NCBI GenBank assembly: GCA_023512835.1
Contig: CM042085.1
Location: 37,278,324 to 37,342,323, forward strand
Direction of reading: 5' to 3'
Source of the DNA: Taxillus chinensis
Taxonomy: Eukaryota; Streptophyta; Magnoliopsida; Santalales; Loranthaceae
Length of the DNA: 64,000 nucleotides
The notes beneath the pieces were generated by a model that saw only the letters and a program-made list of their open reading frames with translations, had not been told where the DNA came from and ran no database searches. Each line of letters opens with the position of its first letter. Position 1 is the stretch's first letter. The position numbers and the translations under genes were made by a program. Shown one piece after another: positions 54,245-64,000 of the stretch.

Positions 54245-56209
54245 TGTTAGAAATATAGGATTTGATGAAGCTGCCAAAATACAGTCTAAGTCTGGAGACT
54301 CGAAGATCCGAAGGTCGTAGGGTCGAAGAGTCGAAGTTCGTAGAAATATACTTGTCACAGAACATATTTGTGAGAGGCTCAAAGACTCGTAGGGTCTGGA
54401 GACTCGAAGTAACAATATGACAGAACACGTTGTAACTCATAGATCTAGGGTCGAAGGTCGTAGAGTCGTAGTGCAGAAAAGAAAGGGTTACTGCAAGTAA
54501 CTATAAATTCAGAGACTCGTAGAGTCGAAGAATTCTAAAGAACAGTAACTGACTTTAAATGACTCGAAGACTCAAAGCCCGTAGAACTATAGAGTCCCTG
54601 GAGCGCTCAAGTCACTTAACAGAACTTAAAGTGCCGCTAGACTCGTAAACTCAAGGGTCGTAGAGTCGAAGCCTTAGAACACTGTTTAGTCAATAGGACT
54701 CGTAGACTCGTAGGTCGAAGGTTGAAGAGTCGAAGCAATAATGACTGGCAAACACAAGTGTAACTGTAACTCAAGGGCCGTAGAGTCGTAGACTCAAGGG
54801 TCATAGAAATAGATATTGTTAATCTAAAGAAATTGTCAGACGTCACAGACTCGGAGATCTGGAAGGCTGAGCGTTATAGTTGAAAGGTCGTAGCCGTAGA
54901 GTCAAAGACTCGTAGAATACGGAAACTGAGTACATGAGTAAATGTGAAAGTCTAAGACTCGTAGAGTCGAAGGTTTTCAAGGTCGAAGACTCACAGAGTC
55001 GAAGAGTCTCTTAGTCAAGTAAATAAGCTGAGAAACCCGAAGGTCGTAGACCCGCAGAGCTAGGGTCGTAGACTCGCAGCTGTAACCACGGGAAGATTAG
55101 GTGCACTTCGAAGAAATCACTCTAAGAGCCATTAGAATAGTCGCAGACTCGTAGAGTCGTAGACTCACAGAGTCGTAGACTTACAGTTAATAGAGTGACA
55201 CAACAGACTTAATCTAACTCGAACTCTAGCCCCGGAGACTCGAAGATATGTGAGTCGTAGACTCACAGATATCAACACTGTAAAGCCTGAAGTAAATGTC
55301 CGCAACCTCAATAGGCTCTAACTGAAACCTTCGAGTCATCAAACCTACGAGGCACCCACCTTCAAGGCATACTTAAAATCCTAAGCATATTCACTTAGCG
55401 ATATCTTCAGCTAGGGTTTGTACAGTAAGCCTGCGTCGTCTCGAGCAGGTGGAGTGTAATTAATGCCACATTAATTGCGATTAACCACTTTCCACGGATG
55501 AACAGCCAAGTTCGACTGCGCAAGTATGGGCATGCAACTGCGCAGCATGGGCAACGGATCAACAAATAAGAGCAGATTAACCCATCTCCTGACATCCCGC
55601 ATATCTAGTGGTGGAAAGTTAGTCTGTCGGATGGATAACTAGGCGCACTACAATCTAAACTTAAAATATATATCTCTCTCACACTTAACGACAAAAACAG
55701 GAGTTAGTCTCTTTTTATGAAAGCGTGGAATACACAGAATACAAGAAAAAGGATTCTTACACACATTAAGATAGATCTTTTGTAGAATTCAAAAAAAAAA
55801 GGAGTTCCAACGCTAGAGAGAGAGACTTAGAGAGACAAAAAGAACTTCCGAGTGTTGTGCGCCACGTTGAACCAAGATCAAACATTGTGATCCATCATAT
55901 ACTCTTGTTCATCAAAGATCCAACACTATCATTGAGTCTCATCTCTGTGTTGTTTCCCACAATCCAAACTATCACAGTTCATTCCTATTACATCTGAGAT
56001 CTGTTTAGCCAAGAGTATTCACTTCCATCTCAGATTTGTCTGATAGTTCATTATGCCTCACATTATCACTCAAATTACTACTGTCATCTTCTCCATAAAT
56101 ACTTCCATCATAGTTATCCATAGAAGTAGTATAAACCAGCTAACAATCTAGCTTCCACACACTAAGAAAGTCTATTCACCCCCCCTCTAGACTCACTTTG
56201 GGACCTACA
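54245..56209 (+). mobile_element. 5' LTR of D (1965 bp)
   Basis: TGTTAGAAATATAGG to GGGACCTACA, ending two bases before the primer site. The first kilobase is a CGTAG/TCGAAG minisatellite. A TATA-like TATATATCTC lies near 55668. The end CACCCCCCCTCTAGACTC resembles the E LTR end. Confidence 0.8.
54285..55270 (+). repeat. GACTCGTAGAGTCGAAG minisatellite in D LTR
   Basis: Words GACTCGTAG, GAGTCGAAG, GGTCGTAG and GTCGAAG recur irregularly for about 1 kb. TCGA/GACTC cores make many short inverted repeats. Confidence 0.85.
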
Positions 56210-56211
56210 AT

Positions 56212-56223
56212 TGGTGTCAGAGC
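56212..56223 (+). other. primer binding site of D (tRNA-Met, one mismatch)
   Basis: TGGTGTCAGAGC differs from the consensus TGGTATCAGAGC by one base. Confidence 0.8.
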
Positions 56224-56251
56224 AGTTCTACAACTCCGTAGAGATCCCTAA

Positions 56252-58400
56252 ATGGCCGATATGGATTCCAACAGTGCAACTCCAGCTCCCGAGCATGCTC
56301 CAGCTCCTATTGAGGAAGTTGAAGCCAGTCTTGTTCCAGAAGAAGGAGCGACTAGAGATCAGGAGCAGGAAGAACCGAGTACCAGCAGCAACAAGAAAGA
56401 ACAAGAAGACTTCTATGACATCTTGCCTGGCTCATCCTCCCAAGTACCTATGTGCACACCCGCGCGCTTTTCCAAATGGAAATGAGAGCACACCTAGACA
56501 TGCTCGACACCTATCTCTAGGAAACAATAAAGAACGGACCTTTCACCCCAAAGAGCATGCAGAGAGGCCGGCTAATGACGAAGGACCCAGACAGTTGGTC
56601 TAAGTGGAGCAGAGGAAAGTAAAACTTGGCTTCAAGCCATACTTTTCTCTGTGCTCGATGACAACATGTTCATGGATGTGCAAGACTTAAAGACAGCGAA
56701 AGACGTATGGGACAAGTTATGTCTCATCTACGAAGGAGATGAACAAATACAAGACAGCAAGATCTCCATGCTTAGGCAGGAGTATGAAGCCTTCAGATGT
56801 GAACCAAAGGAATCACTGGATAGCATATACAAATAGTTCACAAGTTTGATTCAACACATGAAGACTTACAATGTTGAGATCTCTCAGAAGGACAAGAATG
56901 ACAAGTTTCTGAGATCTCTACCCTTGAGACTGCTAATAAAGATATCAGCCATCCGTCAGCTGAAGGAATGGAAGACTTGTGCTTTGGAAGCACTTTATGG
57001 GGACCTCAAGACGTTCGAGATGCAAAAAGAAGAACTTAAGGCATTTGAGAACCCTTCCAAGAAAAAGGAGAAGTCTGTGGCCTTTAAGGCGGCCGCTGAA
57101 CCAAGGGAACCATCTTCGAAGAAGAAGAAGATGATGTTTGAAGAACTTCTTTTAGATAACGCCTCAGATGAAGAGGTGGCATTTCTGATCAAGAAATTGC
57201 TAAAGAGAAGGGGGAACTATAGGAGGAAAGTAAGACATTCATCCTCATCTTTCTCTAAGGCAAAAGATAAGGAGAAGTTGCAGTGTTACCACTGCAACCG
57301 GCCCGGCCACTTCACTGCCGACTATTACAAGCTGAAGAGGGAGAAAAAGGAGGCAGCTGAGCAGAAGAAGAAGACCAAAGGCTCCTCAAGCAGAAAGGAT
57401 GACAAGAGGAAGAAGGCTCTTGTCACCAACAAGTTTAACAGTGAAACTGAGGAGGAAGAAGAATCATTTGATGAGGAGAAGAAGGAAAAAGGTCTCATCT
57501 GCTTCATGGCTGACCATTCACCTCCCGTCAAGGTAAGAACTTATGAACAACTCTACATTGAATATGAAGACACCTATAGAGCTCTTAAAGAAATAGAAGA
57601 ACAATTTCTTCCTATGAAAGTTGACAAAGAAAGATATTATTCTAAACTGGAAAGGCTTTCATGTGAATATACAGACTCCATAGATGACTATGAAAGAACA
57701 GAGAGAAGATTAAGAGCTGAAGTGAGTGAGATGAGAAGCACACACGATGATCTTTTGGACAAAGCTAGACAATTGAAAATGGCTAATAAAGACATCAATA
57801 GGCTTGAAAAGGAACTAGATGAATCCAAAGCGGAACTGGAGAAAGAAAGACAAATCAGTAAAACATGGCAAGATTCTGCTGAGATTGCAGCCCACTTTAG
57901 GACCACTCCAGATGTTAAAGGTCTAGTCTTAGGTCTAGGTTTCTCTGAAGACCAAATAGCTAAGGCCCAGACTTACCCTGTGCAGACTAAGTGTCTTGCT
58001 AGCTTTGTTCCTACTAGCGGTGTGCTTCTTGATTGTGGAAAGGAGGTACAAATGGCTGTTACTTGTCCACCCAAACCTGTAACACCTGAACTTAGAGATA
58101 TGGGTACTGTTGCATCTCAGGACAGTGATGCAGCAGTTGATTAGATAGAACTGAAAGCTGAACCTTTAGTTAACTTGTCCTCTACATCCCAATGCAAGGG
58201 TACGGGTGTAGTATTGACGGAGACAAACTCAAGCAGACTTACTTCTACGTTTGAAATTGGCTCATCCAGCAAGGCTGTTTCCTCCAAGCCTAAGTTTATC
58301 CCTGGTGGGAGAGTTAAGAACGGTCTAGGATATGTGAGAGAACCTAGTGACAGACAAGAATTTTTAGCCTCTCTAAAAGAGCTAGCTAATGTCGTTAAAT
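56252..58400 (+). pseudogene. D gag, first part
   Basis: The ATG at 56252 starts an acidic N-terminus (EEVEASLVPEEG). After shifts and stops, the copia gag core reads at 56651-56836 (DLKTAKDVWDKLCLIYEGDE, SKISMLRQEYEAF). One in-frame TAG precedes a 432-codon frame (56846-58144). It has the rest of the capsid, a Lys-rich tail, a zinc knuckle CYHCNRPGHFTADY whose last Cys is Tyr, and an acidic tract. A long coiled coil (about residues 225-345: EQLYIEYEDTYRALKEIEEQ, RLEKELDESKAELEKE) completes it. The tail runs on to the C59 LTR. Confidence 0.85.
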
Positions 58401-59854
58401 CTCTCTTCAAGATAATAAATTCCCTAAGTTTGCACTAAAAGAATAGCAACAAGAAAGGGGTCGAACCCACAGGGATTAGCCTAGTTCTCTAGTTCTCAAA
58501 TCAAAACACCCAATTACTCTTGTTCTATAAAATGTCTTGGCAAAAAGTTTTCTTTTTTAAACTAAAGATCTAATTTTTATTTGGTTTTCTGAATAAACAA
58601 AGAAAGCAAATTGATTTTAGGATTAAGATTCAAGGATTAAAAGCATCTAGGGTCACAATTTCACCTCCCTATGTTATCTCTACTGGTTCATGGTATTAGG
58701 GTTGTCTGATTGAAAACATGCTAAACATAAGCCAAGGACAACAAATGGTCATTGAGGTCCTTTTAAGAGTTGTATGCCAGAATGGTCATCTAAACACACA
58801 AACATGCAAAGCCAATAAATCATACTTGCAAAAGGATAATGATCACACCAATCACAAATAAGTTATGAATCTCAATCTGCCCCAGACTAGGGCTAAGAAT
58901 ACCAAGGTGTACATCCAAAGATAGAATTAAGAACAGATTCATAAAACATGCAAAACTCAATCATCCAAACCCAATATTCATAAACACAGCAAAACAACAA
59001 GTGGGCTACATTGCTCCCCTAGATTAAAAGACTACTCACGCATGATTACAAGCAAAACCATAGCAGAAAAGCTAAACATCTTCTTCTTGACCACGCGCGC
59101 AACAAAGCTTCAAATCCAGGCTCCAAAATCCGCGACGGCTGCTGCGACGGCTGCTCTCCTAGGTCAAGGAGCACCTCCAAGTCGTGGAGCCTCTCTCTCT
59201 CTCTCTCTCTCTAAAAACGTGTAGGGGGGTTAGGCATGCATAGCAGAGGGCGTGGAGGCTGTATTTATAGAGTTTGGATGGGCTTTGAGGTGTGTACCCT
59301 AGCCCATTTATCAAAACGGCGTAGTTTTGATAAGTAACACTCGAAACTTTAAAATCTCTATCTTCCATCCACAATTTGGACATGGGCCTTCAGAAACAAA
59401 TGATCAGCATGAAAAAACGATAGGATCGGTCCAAAAATATCTCTGCACGCCAATTTGCACGTGATATGGTGAATTCACGTGCACCTCCAAATCAGCTCAA
59501 ACTTCTCCTCAAGCTTCCTTGCATCCTGTAAAGGCTTGAGAGGCAAAAATAGGCTTGCACGTGAAATGGGTGAATTCACGTGCAGCTCCAAATGCTCTAA
59601 AATTTCTGTGGTAGGTAGATGACATCATTCTAAGAAACTTTTGTTCTTGCACGCCAATTGTTTGAGGCCATCTACTATGTCAAAAGTGAGGTCCAAAATC
59701 TTCCAAAACAACCTTAAAAACGCATGTATTTGCAAATAGCATCTTCCTAGGGGTTAGAGCAAATATATATGATATATGAGGCAATAAGGCTCTAATCATG
59801 CTCTTAAACATCCTAAATAAACACTAGAATAACGGCATAAAATGCACGTTATCA
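58390..59854 (-). mobile_element. C59: Athila/Tat-like LTR inserted in D gag (about 1.46 kb)
   Basis: On the + strand it ends AAAATGCACGTTATCA, the complement of TGATAACGTGCATTTT, matching the C LTR start at 13268. Its U3 (59440-59700) is instead nearly the same as the A1 LTR (5880-6110). The palindrome is at 59310-59331, the TATA box at about 59263 and the CT run at 59190-59212. The left boundary is approximate; the homology with C near TAACGACATTAGCT suggests about 58380-58410. A clean target duplication was not found (right flank CCTAG). Confidence 0.7.
59263..59331 (-). promoter_or_regulatory. ACGT palindrome and TATA box of C59
   Basis: Arms ATCAAAAC and GTTTTGAT around one changed core base (GGCGTA) at 59310-59331; TATA box (complement TATAAATAC) at about 59263. 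Four CACGTG boxes lie at 59459, 59476, 59558 and 59578. Confidence 0.6.
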
Positions 59855-60812
59855 CCTAGGAAGCCTCTTAACATTCCAATCAAACCCTTGAGACAAAATG
59901 TCCAACCCAATTCTGTTAACTGCCCCATTTGCTGTGAAGTTGGACACCTTTCCTATTAGTGCAGATTCTACCCTGAATATCTTAAGAATGAGATTACCAC
60001 AGAAATCAGGGTAAGCCTTAAGCAATTACACATCATTGAAAATTTGTAACCTCATAACTGAGATAGGAATAAGAAAGCAACCAGGCACACACAGGTTACC
60101 TCACCAAAGAACACAACTACTAAACCTGTGAAGAAAAATGTCAACTCTGTGCCGAGTAAAGCTGCCAAGAGTAACCATAAGAAAGGAGAATCTACAAAGA
60201 GCCCAAAGAACAAAATTGCTAACAAATTTAATGAGGGATCACATAAGTTAGCATGGAAAATCAAATCATCTACGACTTATTGGAAACCAAAATTGTTAAC
60301 TGCAGCTTTCACTTAGCCAAAGCCCAAGCACAATTGGGCCCCCAAGACTTAGTTGTCTGTTGTGCAGGAACAAGTACATGAAGCTGAAAGTAGCCACCGG
60401 GAACAAAAGATCAATTCCAGCCAGTGGTACCTTGACAGTGCCTGTTCTGTACACATGACAGATGATGCCTCTCTGTTGAGTGAAGTAAGGGAGGTTGCAG
60501 CTTCATCTGTCACATTCGGGGATAACAAAAAGGGTAAGATTGTTGGTAAGGGTACTCTCTCTAATGGTTCTGTTTCAATTAAGAATGTATCTGTTGTTCA
60601 AGGTCTCAAACATAACCTGTTGAGCATAAGTCAATTGTGTTACAAGGGTTATGAAGTGTTGTTCACTAAACACACTTGCATAGTTATAGATCCTATCTCC
60701 AAAGAGGTAAAGCTGAATGGACACAGACAAGGCAATGTTTATAAATTGGTCTTTGGTAATGCTCAATCTAATGAACCAATTTTGTTTTCTGTCCAAAGCT
60801 TCTCCTGGCATT
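59855..60812 (+). pseudogene. D gag C-terminus and aspartic protease
   Basis: After C59, a reading with CPICCEVGHLSY suggests a second zinc knuckle near 59920-59955. A Lys/Ser/Asn-rich stretch follows (60128-60260). The protease frame from 60353 has WYLDSACSVHMTDD (copia active site with Ala for Gly in DSG), then VTFGDNKKGKIVGKG and VQGLKHNLLSISQLC, and leads toward the integrase prelude. Frames change between these parts. Confidence 0.8.
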
Positions 60813-61900
60813 AGTTGGTTATGGCACAAGAGATTTGGTCATTTAAACTTTAAGACTATGTCTAAATTGGCATCTCTTGATTTGGTTGAGGGCTTACCTA
60901 AGCATGTTTATGAGAAAGAACACCCTTGTAGGGATTGTCAGCTAGGTAAGCAGGTGAAACACTCTTTTAAGAGTATGGATAAAACCTCAATTACACAACC
61001 ACATGGACCTATGTGGACCAATAAATGTGTTTTCATTATCTGGTGCATGATACTTCCTTGCAGTAGTAGATGACTATACCAGATATACATGGGTTATGTT
61101 TCTCAGGAACAAAACTAAAACATATGAGAATCTTGTTGAACTCTTCAATTGGATAACTAATGTTAAGAGTCTCTCTATTAAATGTATTAGAAACAATCAT
61201 GGCAAAGAATTTGAATTTTATGAAATGCTAGAGTTTTGTATTAAACATGGTATTCAACATAATTTCTCAGCCCCTAGAACTCGACAACAAAATAGAGTCG
61301 CTGAAAGAAAGAATAGGACTTTAGTTGAAGCAGCTAGAACCATGTTGACAGGAGCTCAGTTCCCAAAATCCTTATGGGTCAAGTCAGTTGCCACTGCTTG
61401 TTATGTACAAAACAAAACTCTAATTAACAAATGGGCCATGAAAACACCCTATGAGTTATGGAAGGGAAGGAGACCAAACATTGGTCACCTAAGGATCTTT
61501 GGGTGTACTTGCTATATTCTAAACAATGGCAAGGACTACTTGAATAAGTTTGATGCCAAGTCCATAATGGGTATCTTGTTGGATATTCCATGACTAGCAA
61601 GGCTTATCGTGTATTTAATAGAAGGACTAAAACTATTGAAGAGTTTATTCATGTTTCTTTTGATGAGACTAACCATAGTATACAGAAAGGAGACCAAAAT
61701 GTAAATGAAGTGCAGGATACTGTCATAGTAGAAAACCAAGACACAGATAATCGTACAACAATTGAACCAGTAGAAGATGGACCTAAACCTGAAAACCAAA
61801 GAGCTGAACTGGTTCTTGCAGAATCAAATCAAAAATCAACAGAAGATTATGACCTTAACATTCAACCTGTTCAGTCTCTGTCACCTCCACCAGCCTAAGA
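60813..61900 (+). pseudogene. D integrase
   Basis: The GAG-pre-integrase domain reads WLWHKRFGHLNFKTMSKLA and HPCRDCQLGKQVKHSF (60813-60980), giving the H and CX2C zinc ligands. Past a shift, VVDDYTRYTWVMFLRN (Asp) leads to 61096-61593: KCIRNNHGKEFEF (second Asp replaced by Asn), FSAPRTRQQNRVAERKNRTL (catalytic Glu), TPYELWKGRRPN, HLRIFGCTCYI. A frameshift near 61590 starts the acidic linker to RT (to 61898). Confidence 0.85.
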
Positions 61901-61916
61901 ACCTGACATAGAGTAG

Positions 61917-62942
61917 TTGGGCATTCAACATAAAGAAAGAGAAGACCTTCCAAAGGCAAGGAGAAGGTTAAAGGACCACCCATCTGAACTAATAATAGGA
62001 GATCCTGCTACATGGGTCAAAACAAGGGTTGCCACACTTCATGAGAATCTATATATGTGTTTCTTATCACAAGTGGAGCCAAAAGCAATTGATGATGCAA
62101 TTCGGGATCACTATTGGATTGACGCTATGCACGAAGAGCTCAATCAATTCAAGAGACAGAAAGTATGGGAGTTAGTCAACGGGCCTAGATCACAACAAGT
62201 CATTGGTGTGAAATGGATCTTTAGAAATAAACTTGATACTGATGGTGTCGTGATCAGAAACAAGGCCAGATTGGTGGCAAAAGGTTACAGACAAGAAGAA
62301 GGAATTGACTATGATGAAACCTTTGCACCAGTTGCTAAACTCGAGGCCATCCGCATGTTTTTAGCATATGCAGCATTCAAAGACTTCAAGGTTTATCAAA
62401 TGGATGTCAAGAGTGTATTCCTTAATGGAGACCTCCAAGAAGAAGTCTATGTTGAACAACCTCCTGGATTTCTAGAGCCAAACCAAGAACACAAGGTGTA
62501 CAAATTGAAGAAGGCTCTATATGGACTAAAACAAGCTCCCAGAGCTTGGTATGAAACATTGTCAGAATTTCTGATCAAAAACAAGTTCAGAAAAGGCAAA
62601 ATTGACCCCACTCTATTTCTCAAGGAAGGAAAAGGATCACCCTTGATTGTTCAAATTTATGTTGATGACATCATATTCGGATCAAGGGATAAAATGCAGT
62701 GTGAAGAATTCTCCCATTTGATGAAAAGTGAATATGAAATGAGTATGATGGGAGAACTTTCATTCTTTCTTGGGTTAGAGGTCAAGCAGTTGAAGGATAG
62801 GTTCTTTATCAGTCAAACTAAATACACTAAGGAGATTCTAAAGAAATTCAAGATGACTGATGTGACTCATATGAAAACGCCCATTCCTACAAACGCCAAA
62901 TTGGATATGGATGAAGCAGGCAAAGAAGTGGATATCACATAA
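61917..62942 (+). pseudogene. D reverse transcriptase
   Basis: A 341-codon open frame holds nearly the whole copia [111 protein letters not shown], the catalytic YVDDIIFGS and [10 protein letters not shown]. It ends at TAA 62940; RNase H continues in the same frame. This is the best-preserved RT in the window; the single stop would still truncate the polyprotein. Confidence 0.93.
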
Positions 62943-63585
62943 TACAGAAGCATGATTGGATCTTTGCTGTATCTCACAGCAAGCAGACCTGATATAATGT
63001 TTGTAACTTGCATCTATGCAAGATACCAAGCAAATCCCAAGGAGTCTCATATGTCTCATATCAAAAGGATTATGCGGTATCTTAAGGGAATTGAAAATTT
63101 GGGACTTTGGTACCCAAAGGAGTCTGAATTCAAACTGAGAGGCTTTTCAGATGCAGATTTTGCTACCTGCAGGATTGATAGGAAGAGCACAAGTGGAACG
63201 TGCCAATTGCTTGGCAACAGACTTGTATCTTGGTTCAGCAAGAAACAGAATTCAGTTTCAACTTCAACAGCTGAAGCTGAATATATTGCTACAGGAAGTT
63301 GCTGTGCTTAGTTGCTTTGGATGGCCAGTCAACTTTTAGATTATGGATTTAACCTGAAGGCTGTGCCACTATATTGTGACAATACAAGCACCATTGCAAT
63401 TTCCAACAATCCAGTCATGCATCCCAAAACCAAGCACATCGAGGTCAGACATCAGTTCATACGTGACCATGTGCTGAAGAAGGAGATTTCTCTTGAGTAT
63501 ATATCCACTGATAACTAGCTTGCCGACATATTCACCAGGTTCAATGAACTTCTGACAAAACTCGGCATGCTAGATTTAATTCCAT
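62943..63585 (+). pseudogene. D RNase H
   Basis: In the RT frame: SMIGSLLYLTASRPDIMF, RIMRYLKGIENLGLWYPK, GFSDADFATCRIDRKSTSG and STAEAEYIATGSC, a stop (TAG 63309), PLYCDNTSTIAISNNPVMH, KTKHIEVRHQFIRDHV, a stop (TAG 63516), then the usual copia tail ending near 63585. The catalytic D, E and D positions (SDAD, AEAE, CDN) are kept. It degrades the RNA template during cDNA synthesis. Confidence 0.9.
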
Positions 63586-64000
63586 AATTCTTAGTGCATG
63601 TCCTATGTTTCACTTACTTCAAACTAAGTACATGTATATGAACATAAGTAAGACACTGTTAACGATTATTTATCTCTCCATGAGTATTAGCAATGCCTAA
63701 GTGTGATTCATACATTTCTACTGCGGGTAATTGAGAAATCACATGGATGAAACTTGCTACCTCCGAACCTGGTTTAACTCTTTTGTACAACTTGTCATGA
63801 ATCCTCAAGTCTAGAGTGAAAGGAGTGCAATTTCCATCATACTTCAATTAAATGATATTCCCATTATCTGTTGTTTTCATTTTGAGTGAATATCACTTGT
63901 GTAGCATTGCATTCACTAACTAGTAGGAACTGCTGTATCTCATGGTACTGTTGGCTTGGACGGAAAGAATCCTCAATGATTTAATGCTCTAAGGATGACT
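63586..64000 (+). other. D region after RNase H
   Basis: No gene is recognised. In SIRE-type elements an extra gene can follow here; the window ends before it, or before the polypurine tract and 3' LTR, would appear. Confidence 0.5.

Larger units (their letters stand above)
54245..64000 (+). mobile_element. D: SIRE-like Ty1/copia element, 3' end outside window
   Basis: 5' LTR (54245-56209), Met-tRNA primer site, gag, protease, integrase, RT, RNase H on the + strand: the copia order. A long LTR, a gag with a long C-terminal coiled coil and a large 3' region suggest the SIRE/Maximus lineage. It inserted into the F leader. The LTR of C59 interrupts gag. Stops in the pol frames are mostly TAA or TAG, consistent with C-to-T decay. 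Confidence 0.85.

Noticed and set aside
58381..58410. Exact left end and target duplication for C59
   Set aside because: Candidate starts (TGTCGTTAAA) give flanks GCTAA versus CCTAG, which do not match; only an approximate boundary is given.

Overview
This is nuclear DNA of a seed plant, most likely a repeat-rich eudicot. I found no host single-copy gene, rRNA gene or tRNA gene. Almost every base belongs to LTR retrotransposons stacked inside one another, as in pericentromeric heterochromatin. The evidence is plant-type Ty3/gypsy chromoviruses, Athila/Tat-like gypsy elements, a SIRE-like Ty1/copia element, plant tRNA primer sites (initiator Met, Asp), and TG...CA ends with 5-bp target duplications. 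Most coding regions are broken by stops and frameshifts. The element letters A0, A1, A2, A', B to I and C59 are my own labels.

Left half (1-25865). A0 (chromovirus, + strand, 3' end only, LTR 719-2436) abuts E' (2437-4223), a fragment of a retroelement accessory gene. E' is interrupted by A1 (chromovirus, - strand, 4224-11520). A1 is interrupted by B (gypsy, 11521-13267), B by C (Athila/Tat-like, 13268-15074), and C by A2, a tandem LTR-internal-LTR-internal-LTR chromovirus array (15075-25865) that runs into a 500-N scaffold gap. The right halves of A1, B and C are not in the window.

Right half (26366-64000). E is the 3' part of a copia-like element whose accessory gene combines a plant-transposon-type domain with a Ulp1-like cysteine protease; it ends in a 1.2-kb LTR. 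F is an Athila-like element on the - strand (31410-54244, about 9 kb without its inserts). It keeps gag, protease, RT, RNase H, integrase and an env-position gene that is also Ulp1-like. F is split by a solo LTR A' (TSD TTGCT), an LTR G (TSD GTGTC) that contains LTR I, a solo LTR A (TSD GACTA), and a solo LTR A' (TSD GTCTC) that contains LTR H (TSD CACGT). Its 5' side is cut by D, a SIRE-like copia element (54245 to beyond the window), which itself carries an Athila/Tat-like LTR (C59).

The main observations are: (1) the LTRs of families A, A', G and I each contain a probable intron within the transcribed R region; (2) the A/A' introns carry a conserved hairpin with a compensatory base change; (3) unrelated LTR families share U3 modules, namely G-box arrays and a palindromic ACGT element before the TATA box; (4) the same transposon-domain plus Ulp1-like gene occupies the env position in both a copia-like and an Athila-like element.
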